A DNA stretch of 50,587 nucleotides from Ruminiclostridium cellobioparum DSM 1351 = ATCC 15832. GTDB taxonomy: Bacteria > Bacillota > Clostridia > Acetivibrionales > DSM-1351. Positions 8,306 to 16,480 of this stretch are shown here, one piece after another. Under the pieces are notes generated by a model. That model was not told where the DNA came from, did not search any database, and saw only the letters and a program-made list of their open reading frames with translations. Every line of letters begins with the position of its first letter. Within the stretch, counting starts at the first letter, position 1. The translations under genes were made by a program, and so were the position numbers. Where the stretch lies: contig NZ_KK211290.1 in the NCBI RefSeq assembly GCF_000621505.1, positions 1 through 50,587 on the forward strand, written 5' to 3'.

Positions 8306-9406
8306 TTATCTGACAACCCTTGCCCCCAGCCCCTTCATTACACCTTCAACTTCTTTCAGGCTGGCCATGGAAGTGTCACCGGGAGTGGTCATGGCCAACG
8401 CTCCATGTGCTACCCCGTAGTTTACAGCCTTCTGTGCATCATCAGCAGTCATCAGCCCGTAAACCAGGCCCGATGCAAAACTGTCTCCACCGCCCACTCT
8501 GTCATATATCTCAAGTGCCGGGAACTCGATTGATCTGTATATATTGCCCCCGGCCCAGCAAATGGCGCTCCAGTCGTTTACCGTTGCAGTCTTAACCCCT
8601 CTGAGTGTGGTTGCTACCACCTTCATATTGGGATATTCCTTTACAACCCTGTCGATCATTTTTTTGTAGCCTTCAATATCCAGCTCCTTCAGATTGGAAT
8701 CATTTCCTTCCACCTCAAAGCCCAGACATTGAGTAAAATCTTCTTCATTTCCTATCATAACATCAATATACTTTGCTATTTCCCTGTTGACTTCCTGAGC
8801 CTTTTTGTTCCCGCCTATGTAGTTCCACAGGGAAGGCCTGTAATTGAGGTCGTAGGAAACAATGGTATTATATTTTTTAGCGGCCTTGACGGCTTCAATT
8901 ACCACCTCCGGAGTGGTTTCCGACAATGCGGCGAAAATACCTCCGGTGTGGAACCATCTTGCTCCCAGATTTCCAAATACATATTCCCAGTCTATGTCCC
9001 CTGCCTTCAACTGCGATGCAGCCGTATTGGCCCTGTCGGAAACCCCCAGGGCAGCTCTTATGCCAAAGCCTTTTTCTGTAAAATTCAGACCGTTTCTGAC
9101 GGCACGTCCTATTCCGTCAAAAGGCATCCACTTGACTAAAGAGGTATCCACCCCGCCCTGCAGTATCAAATCCTCGATCAGTTTGCCGATATCATTATCT
9201 GCAAATGCCGTCACAACGGCACAATTCATTCCGAAGCACTTGCGGAGTCCTCTGGAAACATTGTATTCTCCTCCGCCCTCCCAGGCTTTGAATTCTCTGG
9301 TGTTCTTAATTCTGCCGTCTCCGGGATCAAGCCTCAGCATTACTTCTCCCAGGGATATGCAATCATATTTATAACTTCCTTTTTGTTTTAAGTTAAGAAT
9401 TGACAT
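8306..9406 (-). CDS. kdgK: 2-keto-3-deoxygluconate kinase, PfkB family
   Basis: Phosphorylates KDG to KDPG in pectin/uronate breakdown. PfkB-fold features are the N-terminal GGGEYNVSRGL substrate site, VSYDLNYRPSLW, and the ATP/anion-hole motif VGGGDSFASGL near residues 304-314 with D308 as catalytic base. The 366 residues are slightly longer than many PfkB kinases. AGGAGG lies seven bases before the ATG. It sits 24 bp downstream of eda in the same operon, which is why KDG is preferred over other sugars. Confidence 0.87.
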   Translation of the reverse strand: MSILNLKQKGSYKYDCISLGEVMLRLDPGDGRIKNTREFKAWEGGGEYNVSRGLRKCFGMNCAVVTAFADNDIGKLIEDLILQGGVDTSLVKWMPFDGIGRAVRNGLNFTEKGFGIRAALGVSDRANTAASQLKAGDIDWEYVFGNLGARWFHTGGIFAALSETTPEVVIEAVKAAKKYNTIVSYDLNYRPSLWNYIGGNKKAQEVNREIAKYIDVMIGNEEDFTQCLGFEVEGNDSNLKELDIEGYKKMIDRVVKEYPNMKVVATTLRGVKTATVNDWSAICWAGGNIYRSIEFPALEIYDRVGGGDSFASGLVYGLMTADDAQKAVNYGVAHGALAMTTPGDTSMASLKEVEGVMKGLGARVVR

Positions 9407-9430
9407 AACCGACCTCCTAAGATTTATCTG

Positions 9431-10078
9431 TTACTTTGAAGCTCTTGCCTGCTTTACTTTTTCAACAAACTGCCTTCCTATGGTAACTATGGATTCATAA
9501 TCACCCTTTTTAGCGCCGGCTGTCAGATTCCCTCCAACGCCAACCGCAACACTGCCCGCTTTGATCCATTCGCCCACGTTATCCAGATTTACACCGCCTG
9601 TAGGCATAAGCTTTATGTATGGCAAAGGTCCTTTGAAAGCCTTTATGATCGCCGGCCCGAATAACTCTCCCGGAAATACCTTTATAATATCCGCACCTGC
9701 TTCCAGACCTTCTACGGCTTCCTTCACCGTCATTGCCCCCGGCATGCAGGCAACCTGGTATCTGTTGCAAACCTTAACCACTTCGGTATTCAGGCATGGA
9801 CTTACAATAAACTGCGCTCCTGCCAGTATTGCTGCTCTCGCGGTTTCAGGATCAAGAATTGTTCCTGCGCCGATAAGGATTTTTCCGTCCTTGTTGGATT
9901 CAGCAAGTTTTTTAATGACCTCCAGGGCACCATCTACGGTAAAAGTTATCTCAATAGCACATATTCCGGCTTCAACGCAGGAATCAGCTATTTTCATGGC
10001 CTGATCGGCACTTTCTGCCCTGACAACGGCCACTACTCCACAGTCACAGATCTTTTGCAAAACATCGTTTTTGTTCAT
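9431..10078 (-). CDS. eda: KDPG/KHG aldolase
   Basis: Splits KDPG into pyruvate and glyceraldehyde 3-phosphate. Class I aldolase residues are visible: E43 in IEITFT as acid/base, K133 in IIKVFPGE as the Schiff-base lysine, and MPTGGVNLDN for phosphate. The 215 residues match the family. AAAAGGAG lies seven bases before the ATG. It is first gene of eda-kdgK, whose promoter carries a palindromic operator and faces a GntR-type regulator gene. Confidence 0.93.
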   Translation of the reverse strand: MNKNDVLQKICDCGVVAVVRAESADQAMKIADSCVEAGICAIEITFTVDGALEVIKKLAESNKDGKILIGAGTILDPETARAAILAGAQFIVSPCLNTEVVKVCNRYQVACMPGAMTVKEAVEGLEAGADIIKVFPGELFGPAIIKAFKGPLPYIKLMPTGGVNLDNVGEWIKAGSVAVGVGGNLTAGAKKGDYESIVTIGRQFVEKVKQARASK

Positions 10079-10154
10079 AACCTGGCTCCTTTTCCCAAAC
10101 GGGTGATTTTATTTATTCTATTGAAAGTTATTGATAAATCATCTCTTATATATT

Positions 10155-10183
10155 AATATACTAGTATACAAGTTAGGTGTCAA
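10155..10183 (-). promoter_or_regulatory. eda-kdgK promoter with an operator in its spacer
   Basis: Read on the minus strand: TTGACA (10183-10178), a 17-bp spacer, then TATATT (10160-10155). The spacer holds the near-palindrome ACTTGTATACTAGT (10173-10160), with a single mismatched pair around GTATAC, as often bound by GntR-family repressors. Binding there would block RNA polymerase directly. The divergent GntR/FCD gene is the obvious candidate regulator. Confidence 0.75.
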
Positions 10184-10329
10184 CCACAATAAAAATACTT
10201 AACAGAAAAAAACATGAAGAATACAAAGTATTTCATATGGAAATTTTCGCAGTTACTCAATTTTATGTAATTGTAAAATCAGTTATGTTAAAATAGAAAG
10301 TGCTATGTAATAATACAAACAGGGAGTTT

Positions 10330-10364
10330 GCTTGAAAGACTTCTCTAATGCTCGTCTTCCAAGC
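10330..10364. other. Hairpin in the eda-gntR spacer
   Basis: Eleven-base arms (GCTTGAAAGAC and GTCTTCCAAGC, one mismatch) around a 13-nt loop, in a stretch without genes. No T run follows. The function is unknown. Confidence 0.4.
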
Positions 10365-10380
10365 CAACCATTGAATTTAT

Positions 10381-10462
10381 GGCCGCGCGACATATTCAAA
10401 GTATTAATGGCATATTTTTGAAATAATTAATTTGACAAAATACTTTGAAAGCGCGCATGGCC
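10381..10462. repeat. Long imperfect inverted repeat in the eda-gntR spacer
   Basis: TTCAAAGTATT (10395-10405) and AATACTTTGAA (10439-10449) are perfectly inverted. Outward from them come GCGCG blocks and GGCC tetramers on both sides. A TTGACA (10432-10437) lies inside but has no good -10. It may be a regulatory loop or part of an unannotated RNA. Confidence 0.45.
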
Positions 10463-10516
10463 AATTAACCTCCTTTATTCGCCACATTGCGATAAAGGAT
10501 ACTAACTTACATTACA

Positions 10517-10532
10517 ATTTGTGACCACAAAT
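10517..10532. promoter_or_regulatory. Palindrome ATTTGTGACCACAAAT upstream of the GntR gene
   Basis: Perfect 7-bp arms around AC, ending 19 bases before the chosen start codon of the regulator gene. It is a probable autoregulatory operator. It shares the TTGT half with the site in the eda promoter, but the centre differs. Confidence 0.5.
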
Positions 10533-10551
10533 GTGGCTCATGGAGGTTAAT

Positions 10552-11223
10552 ATGAACAGAATGGAACGGAATGTGCTTCCCTTGAAGGAAGTAATTTATC
10601 AGGAGCTAAAAAATAAAATACTTAATCTTGAATATAAACCCGGTCAGATGATCAGCGAAACCGAGATATCAGATCTGCTGAAGGTCAGCAGAACACCCGT
10701 CAGGGAGGTTTTTATCAGGCTGTCCCATGAAAAGCTGATAAATATATACCCGCAGAAGGGCACCTTTGTGTCCTTGATAGACCTTTCCTATGTCAGCGAA
10801 AGCGTCTTCATGCGGAATCTTCTGGAAAATCAAATTGTACGTGAGATAATGGAAAAGGGTGCCGAACTGCCCCCGGAGATAAGGAAAAATCTGCGCCAGC
10901 AAAAGGAAGTAGTTGAGGAGGCCGGCACGGTGCAGGAATTTCTTGATCTTGATAACGAATATCACAGAATGATATTCAAAGCCGCAGATCATGCTGTCTC
11001 CTGGGATATTTTGAGCACAACCCGGATTCATTACAATAGATACAGGGTTTTGACCATGTATTTGCCTGAAATGCTGGGAAAGGTTTATAATGAGCACTGC
11101 CAGCTGGTTGAGCTTATCCGGGACCGGGATACCGCCTGCTATTCTATTTTAAAACGGCATCATTATTCCGGTCTGGATCATCCGAAAGCTCTGAAGGAGA
11201 AGTATCCTGACTATTTTCTTTAG
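10552..11223 (+). CDS. GntR-family regulator, FCD subfamily
   Basis: Transcription factor with an N-terminal winged HTH (EISDLLKVSRTPVREVFIRL, then YPQKGTFVSLI) and an all-helical FCD ligand domain. FCD metal-site candidates are D and H in LDLDNEYHRMIFKA and the later histidines in TRIHYNRY and NEHCQL. The frame is open from ATG 10531, but GGAGG at 10542-10546 points to ATG 10552. Divergent from eda-kdgK, it most likely controls KDG use in response to a sugar acid. Its 3' end overlaps the next gene, on the other strand, by 80 bp. Confidence 0.88.
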   Translation: MNRMERNVLPLKEVIYQELKNKILNLEYKPGQMISETEISDLLKVSRTPVREVFIRLSHEKLINIYPQKGTFVSLIDLSYVSESVFMRNLLENQIVREIMEKGAELPPEIRKNLRQQKEVVEEAGTVQEFLDLDNEYHRMIFKAADHAVSWDILSTTRIHYNRYRVLTMYLPEMLGKVYNEHCQLVELIRDRDTACYSILKRHHYSGLDHPKALKEKYPDYFL

Positions 11224-11944
11224 GAAAATACCGGGTAACCTCGAACTTATCAAGCCAGCCCTTTTTGAATTTAAGGGAAATATAGCCCATTATGCTTGTA
11301 CCCAGGGCGCCCAGTGCATCGACGATCAAATCCTTCATGGTGTCCGACAGGGCGTCCCTGCCCATTCTGAGAGTGCCATCCTCATAGGCGAACTTCTGCA
11401 TGTTCAGACCTAAAAGTTTGTCAAAGGAAAATTCGTAGACCTCCCAGAGCGCTCCAATAGCCAATGCAAAAGAAAAGGCAAAAACGGCAACAAACAGGGG
11501 ACTTAAATTGATATCCACTTTTTCAGAATCATTTAACAGCCTGACAACCGAAAACCCCAGCGCTCCTATCATAGCACCGCTGAAGGTATGTAACACGGTA
11601 TCCCAGTGCGGTATGTGGTAGTAAAAGCTCCTCACTTCCCCCAAATATATGGCAGCGTAAAGGAATATGACAAAAACAATATGCATGAAGCCCGGTACGT
11701 TTATCTTCCATCTTCTTTCGAGCATTGAAGGCAGGAACATAATGATCATACCCATTATGCATTGGATGAGCATGAGAACATAATCGGTCTTGAGCTTTTG
11801 AAATTTTACGTGCTGGACGGCACCCGAAGGTGACAGGATAACGTTTATAAGAGAGAATATCGTTGAGGCCACAAGAGTTGAAAACACAAACCAAAAAGTT
11901 ATTTTCTCCCAATTAGCATTTCTTAAACTAAATTTTTTCTTCAT
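11144..11944 (-). CDS. Multi-pass membrane protein, DUF2238/YjdF-like
   Basis: Integral membrane protein with about six hydrophobic segments. Conserved polar motifs at membrane edges match the DUF2238 (YjdF) family: HWDTVLHTFSGAMIGALGF, GALWEVYEFSFD and DTMKDLIVDALGALG. The function is unknown; the His/Asp/Glu pattern could be catalytic. The frame also opens at a TTG (11968), but the ATG at 11944, 14 bases after AAGGA, is as good. The last 80 bases lie antisense to the end of the GntR gene, so the charged C-terminal tail is encoded opposite another coding sequence. Confidence 0.65.
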   Translation of the reverse strand: MKKKFSLRNANWEKITFWFVFSTLVASTIFSLINVILSPSGAVQHVKFQKLKTDYVLMLIQCIMGMIIMFLPSMLERRWKINVPGFMHIVFVIFLYAAIYLGEVRSFYYHIPHWDTVLHTFSGAMIGALGFSVVRLLNDSEKVDINLSPLFVAVFAFSFALAIGALWEVYEFSFDKLLGLNMQKFAYEDGTLRMGRDALSDTMKDLIVDALGALGTSIMGYISLKFKKGWLDKFEVTRYFPKENSQDTSPSELSDDPDRNNDAVLK

Positions 11945-12081
11945 ATATCTATTGGTTTTCCTTATCAATTTAATATAAACAAATAAACAAATCTATTTTT
12001 TATATTATAGCATTTATTCATTTGTTATGAAAACAGAAATAACTGCTATAAAAATAACTGCTGGAATCTGACCCCATGTGT

Positions 12082-12135
12082 AAAAATAACCGCCTGCCGG
12101 TTTGAATGGTCAAACTCTGCAAGCGGTTATTTTTT
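12082..12135. terminator. Bidirectional terminator beyond adhE
   Basis: AAAAATAACCGC pairs with GCGGTTATTTTT. An inner stem GTTTGA/TCAAAC sits around ATGG. A and T runs flank both sides. It lies after the adhE stop on the minus strand, beyond the alcohol dehydrogenase remnant. Confidence 0.8.
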
Positions 12136-12160
12136 AATGCTGTTAAAGGAGATTGTGAAA

Positions 12161-12214
12161 TTGGCAACAATGAAGAAAGCATTTCAGTTTGTCCTGCCAA
12201 CGGATATCGGCTAA
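12161..12214 (+). pseudogene. N-terminal scrap of an iron-containing alcohol dehydrogenase
   Basis: AAAGGAG (12145-12151) followed nine bases later by TTG opens a 17-codon frame reading MATMKKAFQFVLPTDIG, then TAA. The FxFxLPTxI pattern is how many stand-alone iron-dependent alcohol dehydrogenases begin, normally going on to FG. Nothing downstream continues the family; ten bases later the adhE 3' end begins on the other strand. I read it as the 5' remnant of a gene lost by deletion. A small expressed peptide cannot be ruled out. Confidence 0.4.
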
Positions 12215-12223
12215 ATTACTTAA

Positions 12224-14827
12224 CTACTTACCATAATACGCTCTCAAGTACATTTCCTTTAATTCGCTCATTAACGGATATCTGGGATTTGCACCTGTGC
12301 ACTGGTCGTCAAAGGCCTGCTCAACCATTTCATCAAGGGTCTCGAGGAATTTGGCTTCGTCAACTCCGGCAGCTTTGATTGTAGCAGGAACTCCGATCTT
12401 TGCCTTTAATTCATCTATTTTTACAAGCAGCTTATTGAACTTATCTTCATCGCTTGTACCGTTTATTCCCACAAAAGATGCTATTTCAGCATATCTCTTC
12501 AATATTTCGGGGTATTTGTACTGCGAGAAGGTACCCATTTTAACAGGGGCTTCGGCAATATTAAACTTCATGACTTCATTGATGAGAAGTGCATTTGCAA
12601 TACCATGGGGCAGGTGATGGAAGGCACCCAGCTTGTGGGCCATGGAGTGGCAGATTCCCAGGAAGGCATTTGCAAATGCCATACCGGCCATGGTTGAAGC
12701 ATCAGCCATCTTCTCTCTTGCCACAGGGTCCTTTGCGCCGTTTTCATATGCTGAAGGCAGGTATGCAAATATACTCTTTAAGGCTTGCAGAGCCAGTCCA
12801 TTTGTATAATCTGTAGCCAGCATGGATGCGTATGCTTCAACCGCATGGGTCAGGGCATCAATACCCGAAGCAGCGGTCAAGCCCTTTGGCATGTTCATCA
12901 TTAAATCAACATCAACTACAGCCATTTTAGGCATTAATTCATAATCGGCAAGAGGATATTTTACACCTGTCTGTTCATCGGTGATAACTGCAAAGGGAGT
13001 TACCTCGGAACCTGTACCTGCCGATGTTGGGATGGCCACAAAGTAAGCCTTTTCACCCAGCCGGGGGAATGTATAAACTCTTTTTCTGATGTCCATAAAT
13101 CTCATGGCAAGATCCTGGAAATCAACTTCCGGATGCTCATACAAGGTCCACATGATCTTTCCTGCGTCCATTGCAGAGCCGCCGCCGAGGGCTATGATAA
13201 CATCCGGCTTGAACTCCCTCATAGCTTCGGCACCCAGCTTTGCACATGCAAGAGTAGGATCGGGAGCCACATCGAAGAAGGTGTGATGCTTGATGTCCAT
13301 GGCATCCAACAGGTCTGTAACAGGCTTTGTGTAACCGTTATTAAAGAGGAAGGAGTCGGTAACTATAAATGCTCTCTTTTTATTCATAACGTCTTTAAGT
13401 TCTCTTAAAGCAACTCCCAGGCAGCCTTTTTTGAAATATACCTTTTCAGGGCTTCTAAACCAAAGCATATTTTCTCTCCTTTCAGCAACAGTCTTAATAT
13501 TGATAAGGTGCTTAACTCCTACGTTTTCAGATACGGAGTTTCCACCCCATGAGCCGCAGCCAAGAGTAAGTGAAGGAGCCAGTTTGAAGTTGTAGAGATC
13601 TCCTATTCCGCCATGTGAGGACGGAGTGTTTACAAGAATTCTGCAGGTCTTCATTGCAGCTGAGAATTTATCTATTTTTGCTTTTTCATTGACAGCATCA
13701 ACATATAATGAGGATGTATGACCGAAACCTCCGTCGGCAACCAGCTTTTCAGCCTTTGCTACAGCTTCGTCAAAAGTCCTGGCTTTATACATGGCAAGTA
13801 CCGGAGATAGTTTTTCGTGTGCAAAGGCTTCAGACAATTCTACCGATTCAACCTCGCCCACCAGTATCTTTGTTTCAACAGGAACGTCAAAACCTGCCAA
13901 TTTGGCAATGGTGTGGGCAGTCTGACCGACTATCTTTGCATTAAGGGCACCGTTTATCAGCAGTACTTCCCTTGTCTTCTGAGTTTCCTCCTTATTGAGG
14001 AAGTAAGCGCCTCTGACCGTAAATTCCTTTTTAACTTCGTTATATACCTTATCCAAAACTATTACTGACTGTTCGGAAGCACATATCATACCGTTGTCAA
14101 AGGTCTTTGATACAAGTATGGAGCTTACGGCAGTTTTCACATCGGCGGTGTCATCAATGATTGCAGGTGTGTTTCCCGCTCCCACTCCGATGGCGGGTTT
14201 TCCTGAAGAATAGGCCGCTTTTACCATTCCGGGTCCGCCCGTAGCCAGTATTATATTTGCCTCTTTCATTACTCTTTCGGAAAGCTCTATGGTAGGCTCA
14301 TCGATCCAGCCTATGATTCCCTTTGGTGCTCCTGCGGCAACTGCTGCCTCAAGTATTATATTTGCTGCTTCTATTGTTGATTTTTTCGCCCTTGGATGCG
14401 GGGAAAAGATGATTCCGTTTCTTGTTTTAAGAGCCAGCAGGGCCTTAAATATAGCAGTCGAAGTTGGATTGGTGGTCGGTACGATTGCCGCTATAACGCC
14501 TAAAGGTTCGGCGATTTTGGTTATTCCGAAAGCTTCGTCTCTTTCAAGAACACCGCAGGTCCTTGTATCTTTGTATGCATTATAGATATACTCTGCCGCA
14601 TAATGATTCTTTATGACTTTATCTTCTACAACACCCATGCCGGTTTCAACCTGTGCCATTTTTGCCAGAGGAATTCTTTTTTTGTTTGCAGCCAGAGCAG
14701 CAGCTGTAAATATTTTGTCAACCTGTTCCTGTGAATATGTGGCAAACACTTCCTGCGCCTGTTTTATTTCAGTAATTTTTTCCAAAAGAGTGTCAACGCT
14801 GTTTACTATCAAATTCTTCTTAGCCAT
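12224..14827 (-). CDS. adhE: Bifunctional acetaldehyde-CoA/alcohol dehydrogenase
   Basis: Makes ethanol from acetyl-CoA in two NADH-using steps. The N-terminal half is a CoA-acylating aldehyde dehydrogenase (NPTSTAIFKAL, GGPGMVKAAYSSGKPAIGVG, catalytic Cys in FDNGMICASEQS). A linker leads to the C-terminal iron alcohol dehydrogenase (GGGSAMDAGKIMW, TSAGTGSEVTPFAV, and histidines in HSMAHKLGAFHHLPHG). The 867 residues match full-length AdhE. The frame reaches a TTG at 14836 directly against GGAGG, so the ATG at 14827, nine bases after GGAGG, is the start. AdhE usually forms spirosomes. Three Rex-like sites lie upstream. Confidence 0.97.
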   Translation of the reverse strand: MAKKNLIVNSVDTLLEKITEIKQAQEVFATYSQEQVDKIFTAAALAANKKRIPLAKMAQVETGMGVVEDKVIKNHYAAEYIYNAYKDTRTCGVLERDEAFGITKIAEPLGVIAAIVPTTNPTSTAIFKALLALKTRNGIIFSPHPRAKKSTIEAANIILEAAVAAGAPKGIIGWIDEPTIELSERVMKEANIILATGGPGMVKAAYSSGKPAIGVGAGNTPAIIDDTADVKTAVSSILVSKTFDNGMICASEQSVIVLDKVYNEVKKEFTVRGAYFLNKEETQKTREVLLINGALNAKIVGQTAHTIAKLAGFDVPVETKILVGEVESVELSEAFAHEKLSPVLAMYKARTFDEAVAKAEKLVADGGFGHTSSLYVDAVNEKAKIDKFSAAMKTCRILVNTPSSHGGIGDLYNFKLAPSLTLGCGSWGGNSVSENVGVKHLINIKTVAERRENMLWFRSPEKVYFKKGCLGVALRELKDVMNKKRAFIVTDSFLFNNGYTKPVTDLLDAMDIKHHTFFDVAPDPTLACAKLGAEAMREFKPDVIIALGGGSAMDAGKIMWTLYEHPEVDFQDLAMRFMDIRKRVYTFPRLGEKAYFVAIPTSAGTGSEVTPFAVITDEQTGVKYPLADYELMPKMAVVDVDLMMNMPKGLTAASGIDALTHAVEAYASMLATDYTNGLALQALKSIFAYLPSAYENGAKDPVAREKMADASTMAGMAFANAFLGICHSMAHKLGAFHHLPHGIANALLINEVMKFNIAEAPVKMGTFSQYKYPEILKRYAEIASFVGINGTSDEDKFNKLLVKIDELKAKIGVPATIKAAGVDEAKFLETLDEMVEQAFDDQCTGANPRYPLMSELKEMYLRAYYGK

Positions 14828-14858
14828 AATATTCAACCTCCATTTAAATTTTGTGTTA

Positions 14859-14876
14859 TCGTTATTTTTTTAACAA
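14859..14876. promoter_or_regulatory. Rex-like site 1 in the adhE leader
   Basis: TCGTTATTTTTTTAACAA fits the redox repressor consensus TTGTTAANNNNTTAACAA with an intact right half and a weaker left half. It lies in the transcribed leader. Confidence 0.5.
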
Positions 14877-14957
14877 TCACTTTTAAAAAATTAAGCCACT
14901 AATATTTTTTCATACATGGCTTAACAGAGTTAAAGCTTCAAGTTGTTATGCCGTATA

Positions 14958-14975
14958 GTGTTAATTATTTAACAA
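14958..14975. promoter_or_regulatory. Rex-like site 2 just after the adhE start point
   Basis: GTGTTAATTATTTAACAA differs from the Rex consensus at one base. It falls about 8 to 25 bases downstream of the predicted start of transcription, a repressing position. Confidence 0.75.
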
Positions 14976-14989
14976 TGTTTTATGATATT

Positions 14990-15018
14990 ATTTTAGCTCT
15001 TTGTTAATTATTTGTCAA
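14990..15018 (-). promoter_or_regulatory. adhE promoter overlapped by Rex-like site 3
   Basis: Read on the minus strand: TTGACA (15018-15013), 17 bp, TAAAAT (14995-14990). The third Rex-like site TTGTTAATTATTTGTCAA (15001-15018) covers the -35 and part of the spacer. NADH-sensing Rex is known to control adhE in clostridia; high NADH would release it. Confidence 0.75.
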
Positions 15019-15133
15019 TATCATTTTTAATATTTTTTCTTATTTTTTTATGTAACCATATTATAGATAAGGTTGAATATTATGGCATATTACAGCTGTC
15101 TTGCAGCACTATGCCACCCGCGTTGGAGGAATT

Positions 15134-15177
15134 AAAAAAGGCATGGTGCAGAAAGCTTTAATTCTGAACCGTGCCTT
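15134..15177 (-). terminator. Terminator after the sugar ABC operon
   Basis: On the minus strand AAGGCACGGTTCAGAA pairs with TTCTGCACCATGCCTT and is followed by a T run. It lies about 60 bp after the permease stop. Otherwise the 14842-15240 gap holds only the adhE promoter and Rex-like sites. Confidence 0.85.
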
Positions 15178-15240
15178 GAATTTTATATTGCATGCTATTG
15201 TAAAAAACTTTAAACTGCCGGGTTCCCGGAACACAGGATA

Positions 15241-16413
15241 TCAGTCAGCGTTGGACTTTGATTTCGTGTATACGTCAAATGCCACAGCTGCAAGGAGAAC
15301 CAGGCCCTTGATTGCCTGCTGCCAGTCTATGCCCACACCCATGATTGACATACCATTGTTCAATACACCCATTACAAGCGCACCGATTATTGCTCCTATT
15401 ATTGTACCGATACCGCCCGAAGCTGAAGCTCCGCCTATGAAGCAGGCTGCGATGGCATCCAGCTCAAAGTTGGTGCCGGCCTTCGGTGTGGCAGCGTTCA
15501 AACGTCCCGCAACCACCAGCCCTGCAAGTGCGGCAAGCAGTCCCATGTTTACATATACCCAGAACATAACTCTCTTGGTTTTGATACCCGAAAGCTTGGC
15601 TGCCTTTTCATTTCCGCCCAGTGCGTAGATATGACGTCCTGCAATGGTCTTCTGTGTAATGAAAGTATATATGGCAATAAGTGCAACTATCAGAATAAGA
15701 ACTATTGGGATACCCTTGTAAGCGGCAAGGCTTACCGTCAAAAGGTTTATTGCAGCTACTATGACTGCTGTCTTGCCTATGGTTATGGGGAGAGGAAGTG
15801 TTTCAAAATTATATTTCTTCATGCTTTGAATATTTTTATATTCAAGGAATATGAATACCAGGGACAGTATAATACCTGTTATCACGGCTATCATGTTCAA
15901 ACCGCCCACCTTGAATACATCTGAAAGGAAAAAGCCGTTTGCCATGGCCTGGAAGGATTCTGCATAAGGTGATATGGTTTGGCCCTTGAGAAGCACCATT
16001 GTCAAGCCCCTGAATACCAGCATGCCTGCAAGAGTTACAATAAATGCCGGAATCCGGATATATGCTATCCAGAAGCCCTGCCATGCCCCCACCAGCGCAC
16101 CGATAATCAGACAAAGGATAACTGCGATCACCACAGGCATGTGCATCTGAACCATAAATATTGCGGATATGGCCCCTATAAAAGCGGCTACTGATCCAAC
16201 AGACAGATCCACATTGCCTGTCAGTATTACCAGAAGCATACCTATTCCAAGAATAAGTACATAGCTGTTCTGCAATATAAGGTTGGTGATATTCAACGGT
16301 TTAAAGAGTATTCCTCCGGTCAGTATCTGGAATAGTACCATAATAACAACAAGAGCCAACGCCATGGCATACTGGCGTATGTTATTTTTAATAAAAGATT
16401 TAAAATTTGTCAT
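15241..16413 (-). CDS. mmsB: Multiple-sugar ABC transporter permease, MmsB/GguB/XylH type
   Basis: Inner-membrane permease of the branched (RbsC/XylH) class, about ten transmembrane segments in 390 residues. Typical stretches are GNVDLSVGSVAAFIGAI, IPAFIVTLAGMLVFRGL, YALGGNEKAAKLSGIKTKRV and the late IGGASASGGIGTIIGAIIGALVMGVLNNGM. GTGGAGG lies eight bases before the ATG. It is last gene of chvE-mmsA-mmsB. The gene name follows the closest family; the sugar (xylose, arabinose, galactose or glucose) cannot be fixed from sequence. Confidence 0.88.
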   Translation of the reverse strand: MTNFKSFIKNNIRQYAMALALVVIMVLFQILTGGILFKPLNITNLILQNSYVLILGIGMLLVILTGNVDLSVGSVAAFIGAISAIFMVQMHMPVVIAVILCLIIGALVGAWQGFWIAYIRIPAFIVTLAGMLVFRGLTMVLLKGQTISPYAESFQAMANGFFLSDVFKVGGLNMIAVITGIILSLVFIFLEYKNIQSMKKYNFETLPLPITIGKTAVIVAAINLLTVSLAAYKGIPIVLILIVALIAIYTFITQKTIAGRHIYALGGNEKAAKLSGIKTKRVMFWVYVNMGLLAALAGLVVAGRLNAATPKAGTNFELDAIAACFIGGASASGGIGTIIGAIIGALVMGVLNNGMSIMGVGIDWQQAIKGLVLLAAVAFDVYTKSKSNAD

Positions 16414-16480
16414 TTATAACCTCCACGTGACGCAAGAGCACGTCACTTACATATAAAGTAAAGATTGAATATACACCTGC

